A stretch of DNA of 14,228 nt from Chitinophagaceae bacterium (GTDB lineage: Bacteria; Bacteroidota; Bacteroidia; Chitinophagales; Chitinophagaceae), in the NCBI GenBank assembly GCA_023251285.1, contig JAHEZB010000010.1, positions 1-14,228 of the forward strand, given 5' to 3'. The position numbers were made by a program, and so were the translations under genes. Shown here in pieces: positions 1 to 8,200 of this stretch (positions are counted from its first letter, which is position 1; each line of letters opens with the position of its first letter). The notes below the pieces were generated by a model. That model did not search any database. It was not told the DNA's origin and saw only the letters and a program-made list of their open reading frames with translations.

Positions 1-549
1 TTCATCTGCACCACCACCTGAAGTGTCTGCATTTGACGCACCGGTGATATAGGCCTGCGGATCTAAAATATTTGTGATCGTACCGGCAATATAACCATTA
101 CCAACCACGCCACTTTGCTGACATATACAATCCACATCAACATCCGAATCGCTGATTAAAATGGAGAAGGATTCTTTTGTTTCAAAAATCACTTTACCAT
201 CAGTACTGGCCACCCTGGTTCCTTGCGGTAACACCAGTGCGCCATGCCCGGCAATTAATGAAAAAGTAATTGCCACTTCAGCAGCAGATGCTGCAAGCCG
301 CTCAACACCTAAGAGTTCACCCAATTTGTCAAGCATTGGGAACACCGCGAATGAAACTAAATTTTGTTCTGCAGCACTTTGTATTGCATTACGCAATAAT
401 ACTTCGCGATATGCAAATGCATTGATCAGTAACCGCTCAGGCTGTCCCGGCTGCAATGTTTTTCCGGTGGCCGCTTCATAAAATGCGATCATCTCCTGAA
501 CGATCGCGCTGGCATCTCTATCAATTAAGTTGGGTTTAGTTAAAGCCAT
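1..549 (-). CDS. J: Baseplate assembly protein J, N-terminal part (gene runs off the left edge)
   Basis: Read on the minus strand from an ATG at 549, this frame is open for 183 codons to the window edge, so the C-terminus is missing. The product belongs to the P2 gpJ / Mu gp47 baseplate wedge family, which helps form the baseplate periphery joining the tail to its fibres. Family-like features are an N-terminal helical segment (MALTKPNLIDRDASAIVQEM), a stretch containing LPQGTRVASTDGKVIFET at about residues 112-130, and GNGYIAGTITNILDP at about 155-170. These are followed by a glycine-rich turn ending GGGADE, typical of the junction before the core domain. The ATG lies inside the end of the gp25-like gene (14-base overlap), so the two are probably translationally coupled. 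The start is supported by that overlap and by family-like sequence from the first codons. Confidence 0.9.
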   Translation of the reverse strand, partial: MALTKPNLIDRDASAIVQEMIAFYEAATGKTLQPGQPERLLINAFAYREVLLRNAIQSAAEQNLVSFAVFPMLDKLGELLGVERLAASAAEVAITFSLIAGHGALVLPQGTRVASTDGKVIFETKESFSILISDSDVDVDCICQQSGVVGNGYIAGTITNILDPQAYITGASNADTSGGGADE

Positions 550-907
550 AGGTTATATTTTGTTGTCCGGTTTCAACGGAATTTTTTATTTTAAAATTTA
601 AAGTGAATGTTACCTGGGATCCACTCAGCTCACTTGTTATTTTTGATTTTACCATATCAATGCGCGGCTCAAACAATGTAACCGCTTCAATAATATCCTT
701 TATCATTCCCGGTATAGCAACATTCACCGGTTGATCTATTCGGTCAATTGCTCCACAACCAAACTCCGGACGCAAAGGATCTGTTCCTTTGCGGGTGTAC
801 ATGATAATATTTAAGCACTGCTTGATATCATTTATACCCTCTACAACAGCTCCCAATTCAGCCATTGAAAGTCCCCACTCACTTGATCGTATATCTTTTA
901 CATTCAT
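536..907 (-). CDS. W: Baseplate wedge protein, GPW/gp25 family
   Basis: This 123-residue protein matches the gp25-like family (T4 gp25, P2 gpW, Mu gp46), a small wedge protein that contacts the sheath and helps trigger contraction. Supporting sequence includes the central block around YTRKGTDPLRPEFGCG (about residues 37-52), the family's characteristic 'RPEFG' region. After it comes a helix with IPGMIKDIIEAVTLFEPRID, where the conserved 'EPRI' precedes the final beta strands. Length is normal for the family. The gene starts 4 bases after the spike gene stops and overlaps the start of J by 14 bases, the usual V-W-J arrangement. The start has no Shine-Dalgarno sequence. Confidence 0.93.
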   Translation of the reverse strand: MNVKDIRSSEWGLSMAELGAVVEGINDIKQCLNIIMYTRKGTDPLRPEFGCGAIDRIDQPVNVAIPGMIKDIIEAVTLFEPRIDMVKSKITSELSGSQVTFTLNFKIKNSVETGQQNITYGFN

Positions 908-911
908 TTTA

Positions 912-1481
912 TTATGGTGTTGGAGGAGAAGTAGATGCCATTCCGGAAGTTACTCCAGCGTGTACGTGTGTTAATAAACTTACTGATGTTGGTCCCGCTT
1001 TCACATCTCCAACGGTTGCTTTTATTTCTCCGGTTTCGGATTCGATATCTTTATTTACCGTTAACTCTCCGGTGATTTCAACATCTGAATCCAATGTTAT
1101 TTTTGTTGATGCTACAATGGTTACGTTTGTGGCTTTCACTATTTCCACATCACCTTCACAACTAACTGTAAGAGCTTTCGTGGTCCTGTTAAACTTTATA
1201 AAGGTTCCATCTTCGAATGTAACAGCACGAACGTTTTTATCTTTTACAATCGGCAACTCTCCATCACTGTAAATTGCTCCGAGGATCACACCATGCTCCA
1301 GGTTCTCATCCATCAAACAAACAACGTGTTCATTCACATCCATCCAGCACTCATCCTGATTTTTTAAAGTGTTTTTCTGTAGCACCGGTAACCATCCGGA
1401 AACAATATCCTGGTCCAAAAATTTAACCCGGCTAAGGCCTTTTTGTTCATCAACTTCCGATATGACTCCAAACTTTAACAT
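912..1481 (-). CDS. V: Baseplate spike / assembly protein V
   Basis: The predicted 189-residue protein is a gpV / Mu gp45-type central spike, the trimeric needle beneath the hub that pierces the host envelope. Residues 1-75 look like the OB-fold domain (MLKFGVISEVDEQKGLSRVK, then GWLPVL and HVVCLMDENLEHGVILGAIY). Residues about 80-162 alternate short beta strands in the pattern of the triple-stranded beta-helix. The C-terminal tip carries THVHAGVTSGMASTSPPTP. The H-V-H at residues 172-174 fits the HxH motif that binds iron at the tip of P2-type spikes; the metal itself is inferred. The frame can be extended two codons to a TTG at 1487, but the ATG at 1481 places the start directly at the conserved N-terminus, 18 bases after the hub stop. 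Confidence 0.92.
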   Translation of the reverse strand: MLKFGVISEVDEQKGLSRVKFLDQDIVSGWLPVLQKNTLKNQDECWMDVNEHVVCLMDENLEHGVILGAIYSDGELPIVKDKNVRAVTFEDGTFIKFNRTTKALTVSCEGDVEIVKATNVTIVASTKITLDSDVEITGELTVNKDIESETGEIKATVGDVKAGPTSVSLLTHVHAGVTSGMASTSPPTP

Positions 1482-1499
1482 ACTCAAATGTAAATTTTC

Positions 1500-3035
1500 T
1501 TATATGGTAATTCCATTTTGTCCTAATCCTAAACCATCAGCAAAACCAACATTCTTAACCTTGCCGCCTCTGTTAATTGAAGGTGCTAAAGTTTTTGCAA
1601 TGGCTTCTGATTTATTTTTTGATTTTAATACCGTGCCAACTGATTTTACATCAGCCGAAATTTCGTATCCGCTCGATTTATTTATAGTATGAGTAGAAGT
1701 GATCACATGATACTTACCGGACAAACCTCCCATCCCTTCCAAGTCAAAATTGTTGCCTGCTAATGTTAATACGGTTTCCGGAGTACCATTAACTGTAAAG
1801 GACCCTTCTTTTGCTTTACTGTTTTTACTGTGCAATGCAGCTTGTGCTTTTATATCTGCCTGTTCTTTTGTTTCGGCTTTGCTATGAATCACAAGAACAT
1901 CGTCCGATGTTTCCTGTGTAAATGTTTCTCCGTCCGCATTTGTTTTTTCAGGTGTACTATATTCGGCTTCAATAACTTCCTTCTTTGCAGGGTTATGATG
2001 CTTTACTGTTGCCTTAGAATAAACTCTCTGAACTTTATCTTTAAATGAATAAGATTTTAACTGATTTCTGTTCAGTGTAAATGCAGAAGGTGCATCCTCC
2101 AATTTAAAAACTGTTGTGAAAAATAAAGTAGCATTCCGGACGCTGAAAATAATTCCATATTCATTGCACAAACGTTTTAAGAAGCCAAGATCTGTTTCAT
2201 GATTTTGCGTAGATCTGTTGATCACTATTCCATCCAACACACCCGACTTAATATTTGTTTGCACAGTAATTCCTGAAGCATTATAAAATTCAGTTGCTAA
2301 CCTGGATGTATAAGCCGATTCATTATACAAAGCGATATCACGTTTTCCTTTGCTGCTACCATCACTAATGCTTAATCCGGCATACAGATTCATAAGTGAA
2401 TTCATTAATTTTTTTACTTCAGCTAATTGCTTGTCTGCTTTTTTTGTAGTTAGCGAGGTCCGTATTTTATCAAGATCCTGCTGTACTCCAACAAGCCCAT
2501 GCTGAACAGCAAGATCGCTTAACGGAACCAGGTTTGTTAAAACCCTGGCATTAAGTCGAAGCAAAGCTGCTTCCATTTTTAAATTATATGGTGTCCGGGA
2601 AGTATTATTAAAACCGCCATCATCAATGGTTAACCCATTGTTTTTCGCGATGGTAGTGGCAATGTCTTTTAATGATTTCCCTTCGTGTGCTGAACTTTTT
2701 TTTGTGTTTAAAACACCTTTTGCCCCGGTGGCCAGTCCGCGAATAATTAAAACATCCGGAGGACCGCTGGCTTCGATCTCATCTATCCAAAACACTCCGC
2801 AATCAAAAGCGCTATCCTGATCAGGCCCCATTGAAACTGTTAACAGATCCTTTTTTTTAGGATACCATTCGTTGCGCCACTTCGCATCACCATCCTCCAA
2901 CGATATTTCAATCTCATCACTTTGGCCATGAACCTGGTCAGTATAACTCAGGTTCAATAAATGATTTGAAATATCATTGGAGATATTTACACCATTGTAT
3001 AAAACCTGGACATAATATTTTGGTGCAACACTCAT
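1500..3035 (-). CDS. D: Baseplate hub protein, P2 gpD-like, with an internal insertion
   Basis: This 511-residue protein is the baseplate hub of the gpD / Mu gp44 / T4 gp27 type, a trimer that links the tail tube to the spike. Residues 1-115 hold the first tube-like half (YYVQVLYNGVNIS; DEIEISLEDGDAKWRNEWYP; GVFWIDEIEASGPPDVL). AHEGKSLKDIATTIAKNNGL at about 116-135 is the conserved helix before the family's usual 'Q.ESD..FL.RL' motif, seen here as QNHETDLGFLKRLCNEYGI at about 277-295. In ordinary gpD proteins these two motifs are only a few dozen residues apart. Here about 130 residues, largely helical and charged, lie between them (about 142-270). P2 gpD is about 387 residues, which accounts for the extra length. 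The gene starts 2 bases after the preceding stop. Confidence 0.92.
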   Translation of the reverse strand: MSVAPKYYVQVLYNGVNISNDISNHLLNLSYTDQVHGQSDEIEISLEDGDAKWRNEWYPKKKDLLTVSMGPDQDSAFDCGVFWIDEIEASGPPDVLIIRGLATGAKGVLNTKKSSAHEGKSLKDIATTIAKNNGLTIDDGGFNNTSRTPYNLKMEAALLRLNARVLTNLVPLSDLAVQHGLVGVQQDLDKIRTSLTTKKADKQLAEVKKLMNSLMNLYAGLSISDGSSKGKRDIALYNESAYTSRLATEFYNASGITVQTNIKSGVLDGIVINRSTQNHETDLGFLKRLCNEYGIIFSVRNATLFFTTVFKLEDAPSAFTLNRNQLKSYSFKDKVQRVYSKATVKHHNPAKKEVIEAEYSTPEKTNADGETFTQETSDDVLVIHSKAETKEQADIKAQAALHSKNSKAKEGSFTVNGTPETVLTLAGNNFDLEGMGGLSGKYHVITSTHTINKSSGYEISADVKSVGTVLKSKNKSEAIAKTLAPSINRGGKVKNVGFADGLGLGQNGITI

Positions 3036-3037
3036 TG

Positions 3038-3418
3038 TTAGATATCAAATTTATTACGTGCATCACCGGTAACAATAGAACCTTCTAACAAACCTCTCAC
3101 AGGTAAGCCGCCATCATTAACCAAAATAAAAAAGGCTTCCTGGCCCACTCCGTTTTCATATCCTTCATCACCCGGATCTAAAATAGCTCCTGTTGCAGGA
3201 TTCACTTTAGTATCGTTATCCGCTGTTAATACAACAGTATAAGGATTGTACCGGGTGGTCCCGATTACAGGAGTATTATCCTGGTTGAAATAAGAAACTT
3301 GAATTTTATGCGTTACCGAATAACTTTCATCATCCTGAGTAAACGATAAATGTTTTGCTTTCCGCTTCAGCCCGCTAACAGGGCAATTAGAAATGGGTAT
3401 TAGAATATTTAGTGGCAT
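3038..3418 (-). CDS. Hypothetical protein in the host-recognition block
   Basis: The frame encodes 126 residues. I do not recognise a family. The protein looks like an all-beta soluble domain: short strands such as SYSVTHKIQVSYFNQ and RYNPYTVVLTADND are separated by turns rich in Asn, Asp, Gly and Pro. It has no signal peptide and no membrane segment. The glycine-rich GDEGYENGVGQEAFFILVND precedes a last strand pair. It sits between the membrane protein gene (11-base gap) and the hub gene (2-base gap), so it is co-transcribed with structural genes. A baseplate- or fibre-associated structural part is plausible from position, but that is inference. The gene is certain as a coding region because it fills the space between its neighbours exactly. 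Confidence 0.75.
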   Translation of the reverse strand: MPLNILIPISNCPVSGLKRKAKHLSFTQDDESYSVTHKIQVSYFNQDNTPVIGTTRYNPYTVVLTADNDTKVNPATGAILDPGDEGYENGVGQEAFFILVNDGGLPVRGLLEGSIVTGDARNKFDI

Positions 3419-3429
3419 GAAAAATAATT

Positions 3430-3789
3430 TTAAACGTTATTGTCGATTGATTTAATTGAATGATTCGGATCCAGTTTATTTAAACTTTTATCAATAAGGC
3501 TTCCTAACCTGGTCAACTTTTTTGCAACTTTATTTTTTCCAATTACTGATGAAATTTTTTCTTCTCCATTTCCGAATTTGTATCCATCCTTTTTGATAAG
3601 TGTTATATTAAACAAATACTGCATACACACGTTTCCATATACATCCTCTACTAATGCAACCTCCATATAGTAATGCGATATCTTTTTAAATTTTAAAGTG
3701 AACAAACAATATGCGATCGCAAATATTTCACCAACAGGTTTTAAAATATTCAGCAGAAGTCGCGCAATAATATGTAGCAGAATCCCCAT
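3430..3789 (-). CDS. Small membrane-associated phage protein of unknown function
   Basis: The frame encodes 119 residues. Residues about 4-33 are strongly hydrophobic (LLHIIARLLLNILKPVGEIF and on), consistent with a membrane anchor or hairpin. The rest is soluble and basic, with the pattern KKDGYKFGNGEEKISSVIGK at about 66-85 and the tail NHSIKSIDNN. From memory this 'NGYKFG...E.ISS.LGKN...L...G......D.NH..KSI' pattern recurs in small proteins encoded by Bacteroidetes phages, next to tail-fibre genes, without assigned function; I could not search this. The ATG directly abuts the stop of the lectin-like gene (TAAATG). A membrane protein is odd among tail genes. It could act on the host envelope, for example in lysis or superinfection exclusion, but the sequence does not decide this. 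Confidence 0.72.
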   Translation of the reverse strand: MGILLHIIARLLLNILKPVGEIFAIAYCLFTLKFKKISHYYMEVALVEDVYGNVCMQYLFNITLIKKDGYKFGNGEEKISSVIGKNKVAKKLTRLGSLIDKSLNKLDPNHSIKSIDNNV

Positions 3790-4539
3790 TTATACTCCCC
3801 ATTTATTAAATAAGTATCTTCTTACTGCATTGTAATTAGCATCGGATAGAACAGTGTTGAAATACAAGGCCTCACAAAAATGACAATTGGAATTTCCAAG
3901 CGCTTGAGTTTCACTTCCCAGATTGATACTGTTTGTAGCACCTATATCACTCGTTGCCCCGGTTAAATGATTTTTTAAGGCATCAAAGCCCAGTTTTTTT
4001 AGTCCGCTGGCCAAAACTCCTCTACAAGAAATCAAATGTATATTTGTAGTATCAACCCCTGTAGTCCAAGAAATAGCTATACTTCCAGTACTAGTTTCAT
4101 AATACCTCATACCTGATGCCCCAAAGCGAGTTATTGCTATGTTTGCGTTAGTCGCTTCGGCAATTGCAGAAGCTCTTACTGAAAAGTTATAAGCAGTGCC
4201 GGATAACGATACATATTTGAAAACAAAAAACGTTGTACGGCTAGTACCTGCCAATCCCGGCACATTAAAACCAGTCATAACACCGTTTACAATTAAAATA
4301 CTATTCCTACCAGTTGCTGCAACTCCTACTTTAAAAGTGGCAGCACCGCCTGCCAACTTATTAAATACAACACCGCTTACTTTGCATTTTATGGTAGAAG
4401 CGGTAGTTCCATCAGTAATGATTCCTCCACTGTTTACCGTGGACATATCATCAGCATCAAGCCACATTCCTAAGCCGGATATTTTATTCGGCAGTATGGT
4501 TGGAACTATTATTTTACTGGCTGTTGTATATACTGGCAT
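3790..4539 (-). CDS. Lectin-like (LamG / concanavalin A-like) tail protein, second paralogue
   Basis: The frame encodes 249 residues and looks like a beta-sandwich of the concanavalin A-like/LamG type, used by phages as receptor-binding or fibre-associated modules. The N-terminal signature is ILPNKISGLGMWLDADDMS (about residues 15-33). The last segment, with FCEALYFNTVLSDANYNAVR followed by RYLFNKW, is the usual closing strand plus short helix of these domains. Both ends match the preceding gene, while the middles differ widely. Together these mark the pair as diverged tandem paralogues. The ATG overlaps the preceding stop as TAATG. Binding to host glycans or surface protein is inferred from fold and from position behind the fibre gene. 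No catalytic residues are apparent. Confidence 0.78.
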   Translation of the reverse strand: MPVYTTASKIIVPTILPNKISGLGMWLDADDMSTVNSGGIITDGTTASTIKCKVSGVVFNKLAGGAATFKVGVAATGRNSILIVNGVMTGFNVPGLAGTSRTTFFVFKYVSLSGTAYNFSVRASAIAEATNANIAITRFGASGMRYYETSTGSIAISWTTGVDTTNIHLISCRGVLASGLKKLGFDALKNHLTGATSDIGATNSINLGSETQALGNSNCHFCEALYFNTVLSDANYNAVRRYLFNKWGV

Positions 4540-5258
4540 TATGCTGGGGTACTGTATTTAGTTCGTAAATAATAAAGGACATCCCGATATTCAGCTTCGG
4601 TTAGCACTCTGTTGTATATGATAGTTTCAAAATGATACCCCAATGAACCACTCGGATTTTCTCCCTGTGCAATAGTCAGCACACAAGAATTGGTAAATGC
4701 AGCGCAGGCAACTTGACTTTGCAGTACCCCCGGAACATTTTGATTTTCATAAGTATAGGTGCCGAAACCGCTTGTAGAGGCTTTTGACATACCGATAATC
4801 CTCCTATTGACCGTGTATGTTCCATTTCCACCCCTACCATTCCCAAAAGTTTTTACAAAAACTCCTTTACCAGTATTGCCTTGTATTATGGCAGATGCAC
4901 ACTCACTAGCCCCATCATACAGCATCTTATGTCCAAACTGAGCATCAGCAGTTGAACCTGTGTATGTCGGTCTAGAAAAGACAGAAAATATTGTAAATCC
5001 AGCTGCTCCGGTAAAAGTTGTTATACCTGTTTTTCTATAATAATTTGTGTCTTGCCCAGTAGTGATGCACGGAAATCCTCCGGGGTCTAATGCCGTCAAA
5101 CCTGCGCCCGATCCTGCCTTAGTTAAATTATTATTTCCGGTTTTATCATTCCATGTAGCCACTGCTGTTCCTATTGCCAAGTTTTTATAATCACTCGCAT
5201 CCCACCAGCCTGATAGGCCACTTATTTTATTCGGAAGTATTGAACCTATTGCTCCCAT
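4539..5258 (-). CDS. Lectin-like (LamG / concanavalin A-like) tail protein, first paralogue
   Basis: The frame encodes 239 residues. The start (ILPNKISGLSGWWDASDYKN, residues 7-26) followed by TAVATWNDKTGNNNLTKAG is typical of phage LamG-like jelly-roll domains, where 'GL.gWwdAsd' and 'W.DkSGn.n' are recurrent. The C-terminal YHFETIIYNRVLTEAEYRDV, then YYLRTKY, is the characteristic last strand plus helix. It is probably a receptor-binding or decoration component of the fibre or baseplate. The ATG overlaps the stop of the long fibre gene as TAATG, so it is likely translated with the fibre. There is no signal peptide, as expected for a structural virion protein. Sugar specificity cannot be read from the sequence. 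Confidence 0.8.
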   Translation of the reverse strand: MGAIGSILPNKISGLSGWWDASDYKNLAIGTAVATWNDKTGNNNLTKAGSGAGLTALDPGGFPCITTGQDTNYYRKTGITTFTGAAGFTIFSVFSRPTYTGSTADAQFGHKMLYDGASECASAIIQGNTGKGVFVKTFGNGRGGNGTYTVNRRIIGMSKASTSGFGTYTYENQNVPGVLQSQVACAAFTNSCVLTIAQGENPSGSLGYHFETIIYNRVLTEAEYRDVLYYLRTKYSTPA

Positions 5259-8200
5259 TATGCTAATCTTTCAAATGTTACCATACTACTTGTAATAGAT
5301 CCTGATGCGTTACTATGCTGAGCATTTACCACTATGGCATTAGCTATTGTTGTATCTAAGGTCTGAGCTGTAAAAGAAGCCACCATAGGAAATTGAGTAG
5401 TGACAAAAGCACCAGTAATTACTTTTAGTACTCCTAATCCGAGCACACTTCCCGAAGCACCTGTATCTAAAAAATGTATTTCGTATTCTAGGTCAAAATA
5501 ATTATCTGTATAAACAGTACCTACAGTAAAAGGGGTGGCATGAGTAAGCGTAACACTTCCTATTTTTATTTCAATCAATAAAGTGTCAGCAATATTTGTA
5601 GAAGTGTATTTACCTTTTATTTTTAATCTTAACGATTTACCGGATACAATACTATTAGCTGGAACCGTTAAAGGGGTAGCAGCAGCTCCGGCATAATCAC
5701 CGGCTGTCGTTGAGATTAAACTTGCTAATGTGGTAGTAGTAACTGTTTTTGCACGATACTGCCTAAAAAACACGCCACTCAACCAATCTTTTGTAAAACC
5801 GTTTTGATCATAATTATAGGATCTTTGAGTAGCATCGTGAATATCTAGTGCTGTTATTTCATAAGCATAATCTGCTGCTCCTGATAGATTGCCCATTACA
5901 GTATTATTTGCAACAGTCCCTTCATCAAGTATAGTAGCGTCCCACGTTGTGCCGTTGTAAGCAAACATTGCCACCTGATTTATTCTTACCATTGTAATAG
6001 AAGCCACAGAAGTTATTATAACACCACTTCCCGAATCAACTTTCCTTACATAAAAAGTAAAGCCTGCCACACCTGTTGGATACGTAGCAATAATAGTACT
6101 TGTCGAAGTGGTTACGTTATAAGTAACTCCATTCTCTGTGGCAGCCACAGTAAACGAAGCGGATTTTGCTATGCCTCTTGAATCATTATCAAATACAACA
6201 CTTTTGCTTATTGCGGCATCCCTGAATTTTAAATTACTTCCATTATACCACATCATACCATTCACAAACCCGGAAGTAACATCAACTCCGGCAGTAAAAA
6301 ACAAATGAGCCTTAGTTGTTGTGGAAGCCGCTAAAGAAATCCATGATTTCGCAGCAGCTGTTATAGCAGCAGCTGATTTTGTTATACCAATACTAAGTTC
6401 AGTTGATGCAAACCAAGTACCTGCTTTATCCCAAATTATTCTAACTATATTATTAGTACGAACAGCGTAATCCTGATTATCAGTAGTCCCGGTGTTGGCA
6501 GTTCCTCCAAAAGCATTACCGCCTTGAGTAAATGCATTTACAACCGATGATGCTGTCCAAGCTCCTGTATTATATGTTCCTGTGTAAGTAAATTGATTAT
6601 TGGGCGCTGTTAAGCTATTTACAACAATAACATTCCCGGCCACCGGTGTTGTATAAACCCAGGCCGCCCCATCCCAGGTAGCAACTTTATTTTCATTCCC
6701 TGGCCACGAGGCTCCGCTTAATCCTGCACCAGGTAATAAATATCTGTCGTTCAAAACCGGGGAACCAGGCTGCGCAGTTACACTATTGGAAATTACAGGA
6801 TCCAGCCAAAAAGCAGTTCCATTAGCAACAAGATTGGCACCACCGCCTCCAATGATCTGAAAGTTAGTACCATCGTAAGCAAGCGGAATTATTTGCCCGG
6901 CTTTAATATCACCCGAAGTCAATGCTTCTGAAACATTTTTTTTGATTGCTATTGCACCTAAACTATTCAGATTTAATGTGGCTGCACCTGTATTCGCATT
7001 CGTAAATTTTATAAAAAAACGATGTGTATTTAAGTAAGCTGTTATTGCAGGTGCTATGGTTGCAGTATAGGTATCAGTTCCGGCTGCGGTTGCAGATATT
7101 TTAGCCCCATTTTGAGTTAAATATTTTGAGCCTTCTAATCCTAATGCCGTTGCAAACTTACCATCATCAGTTCCTGTGTTTATTTCTGCAACACTTAATT
7201 TATTGGCTAATGTTTGAAATAGACCAACCGCCCAATCATACACAGATTTTACACTTGGATATTTTGTATTGCTTGCCTGATCTGTATTTACGTTGGTTGA
7301 TTTGTTAGTAGAATTTTCAGCAGTATAACCGATGTTATTTTGTGTTATTGACCAATTCGCTTGTGTGTTCCCGGGCGTATTTATTAACGCACGTACAATG
7401 TCTCCAATTTCCACAACTTGTCCAGTTGGCAATGTTCCGGCAACTGATATAGTCCATATATCACCTTTTAAAATTGCTCCACTGGCTCCTGATCCTCCGG
7501 TTGATGGATAAGCTCCACCACTCGCATCAAAACTACCACGGTCATCCCATAAACCAACAACCAAACCATCAGAATAGGATGCAGCAGAAGCAAGTGTCGC
7601 TGCTAATGCAACCTTCACAGAATTTTGATCCGGAGCCCCATCAGTGTTATTATTTGTAACATCACTGTACAGTTTAGCTTTACCTTTTACAGTTGGCGAT
7701 GCATCAGCTATTGTTGCTCCGGCAACAGCAGTATCAACATAAGTCTTAGTTGCTTTTTGTGATGCATATTTTGTATCACTGTTCGCTGCTAATGTTCCGT
7801 CTGTATCTTTGTTTGCAACATTTTCAGGAGTGTAACCTATTTTAGTTAAAATAGTTCCATTTGTCTCATCACCGGTATTTGTGCCGGAAATAGCATTTAA
7901 TTTTGCTAACAAAGCATCTGTAAAGCAATTCGTATTAGCATTACTTTCATAAGATATTTTGATCTGCGATGCAGTCATTACAGCGTTTAATAAATCCGGA
8001 TCCGATATTTTTACAAATGTCGCACCAACACCGGTTGTAGTTGCCCTGTAAAGAGCCCAGCGACCATCGCTATCGTCCACAACAAAAATATTTAACGGTA
8101 ATGCAGTAACATCATACAAGTCACGCGCGGTGATATCAGCTACTGATATTTCTTTATTCCCATCATAAATAACTTTCCAGTGAAGGGAATTAAAGGTCCC

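Noticed and set aside
1482..1487. TTG start two codons upstream of the spike ATG
   Set aside because: The ATG at 1481 is a better start codon and gives the usual N-terminus. Neither has a Shine-Dalgarno sequence to decide otherwise.
3790..5258. Diversity-generating retroelement targets in the lectin-like genes
   Set aside because: There is no reverse transcriptase, no template repeat and no adenine-biased variable repeat at the 3' ends. The shared sequence is at the conserved gene edges.
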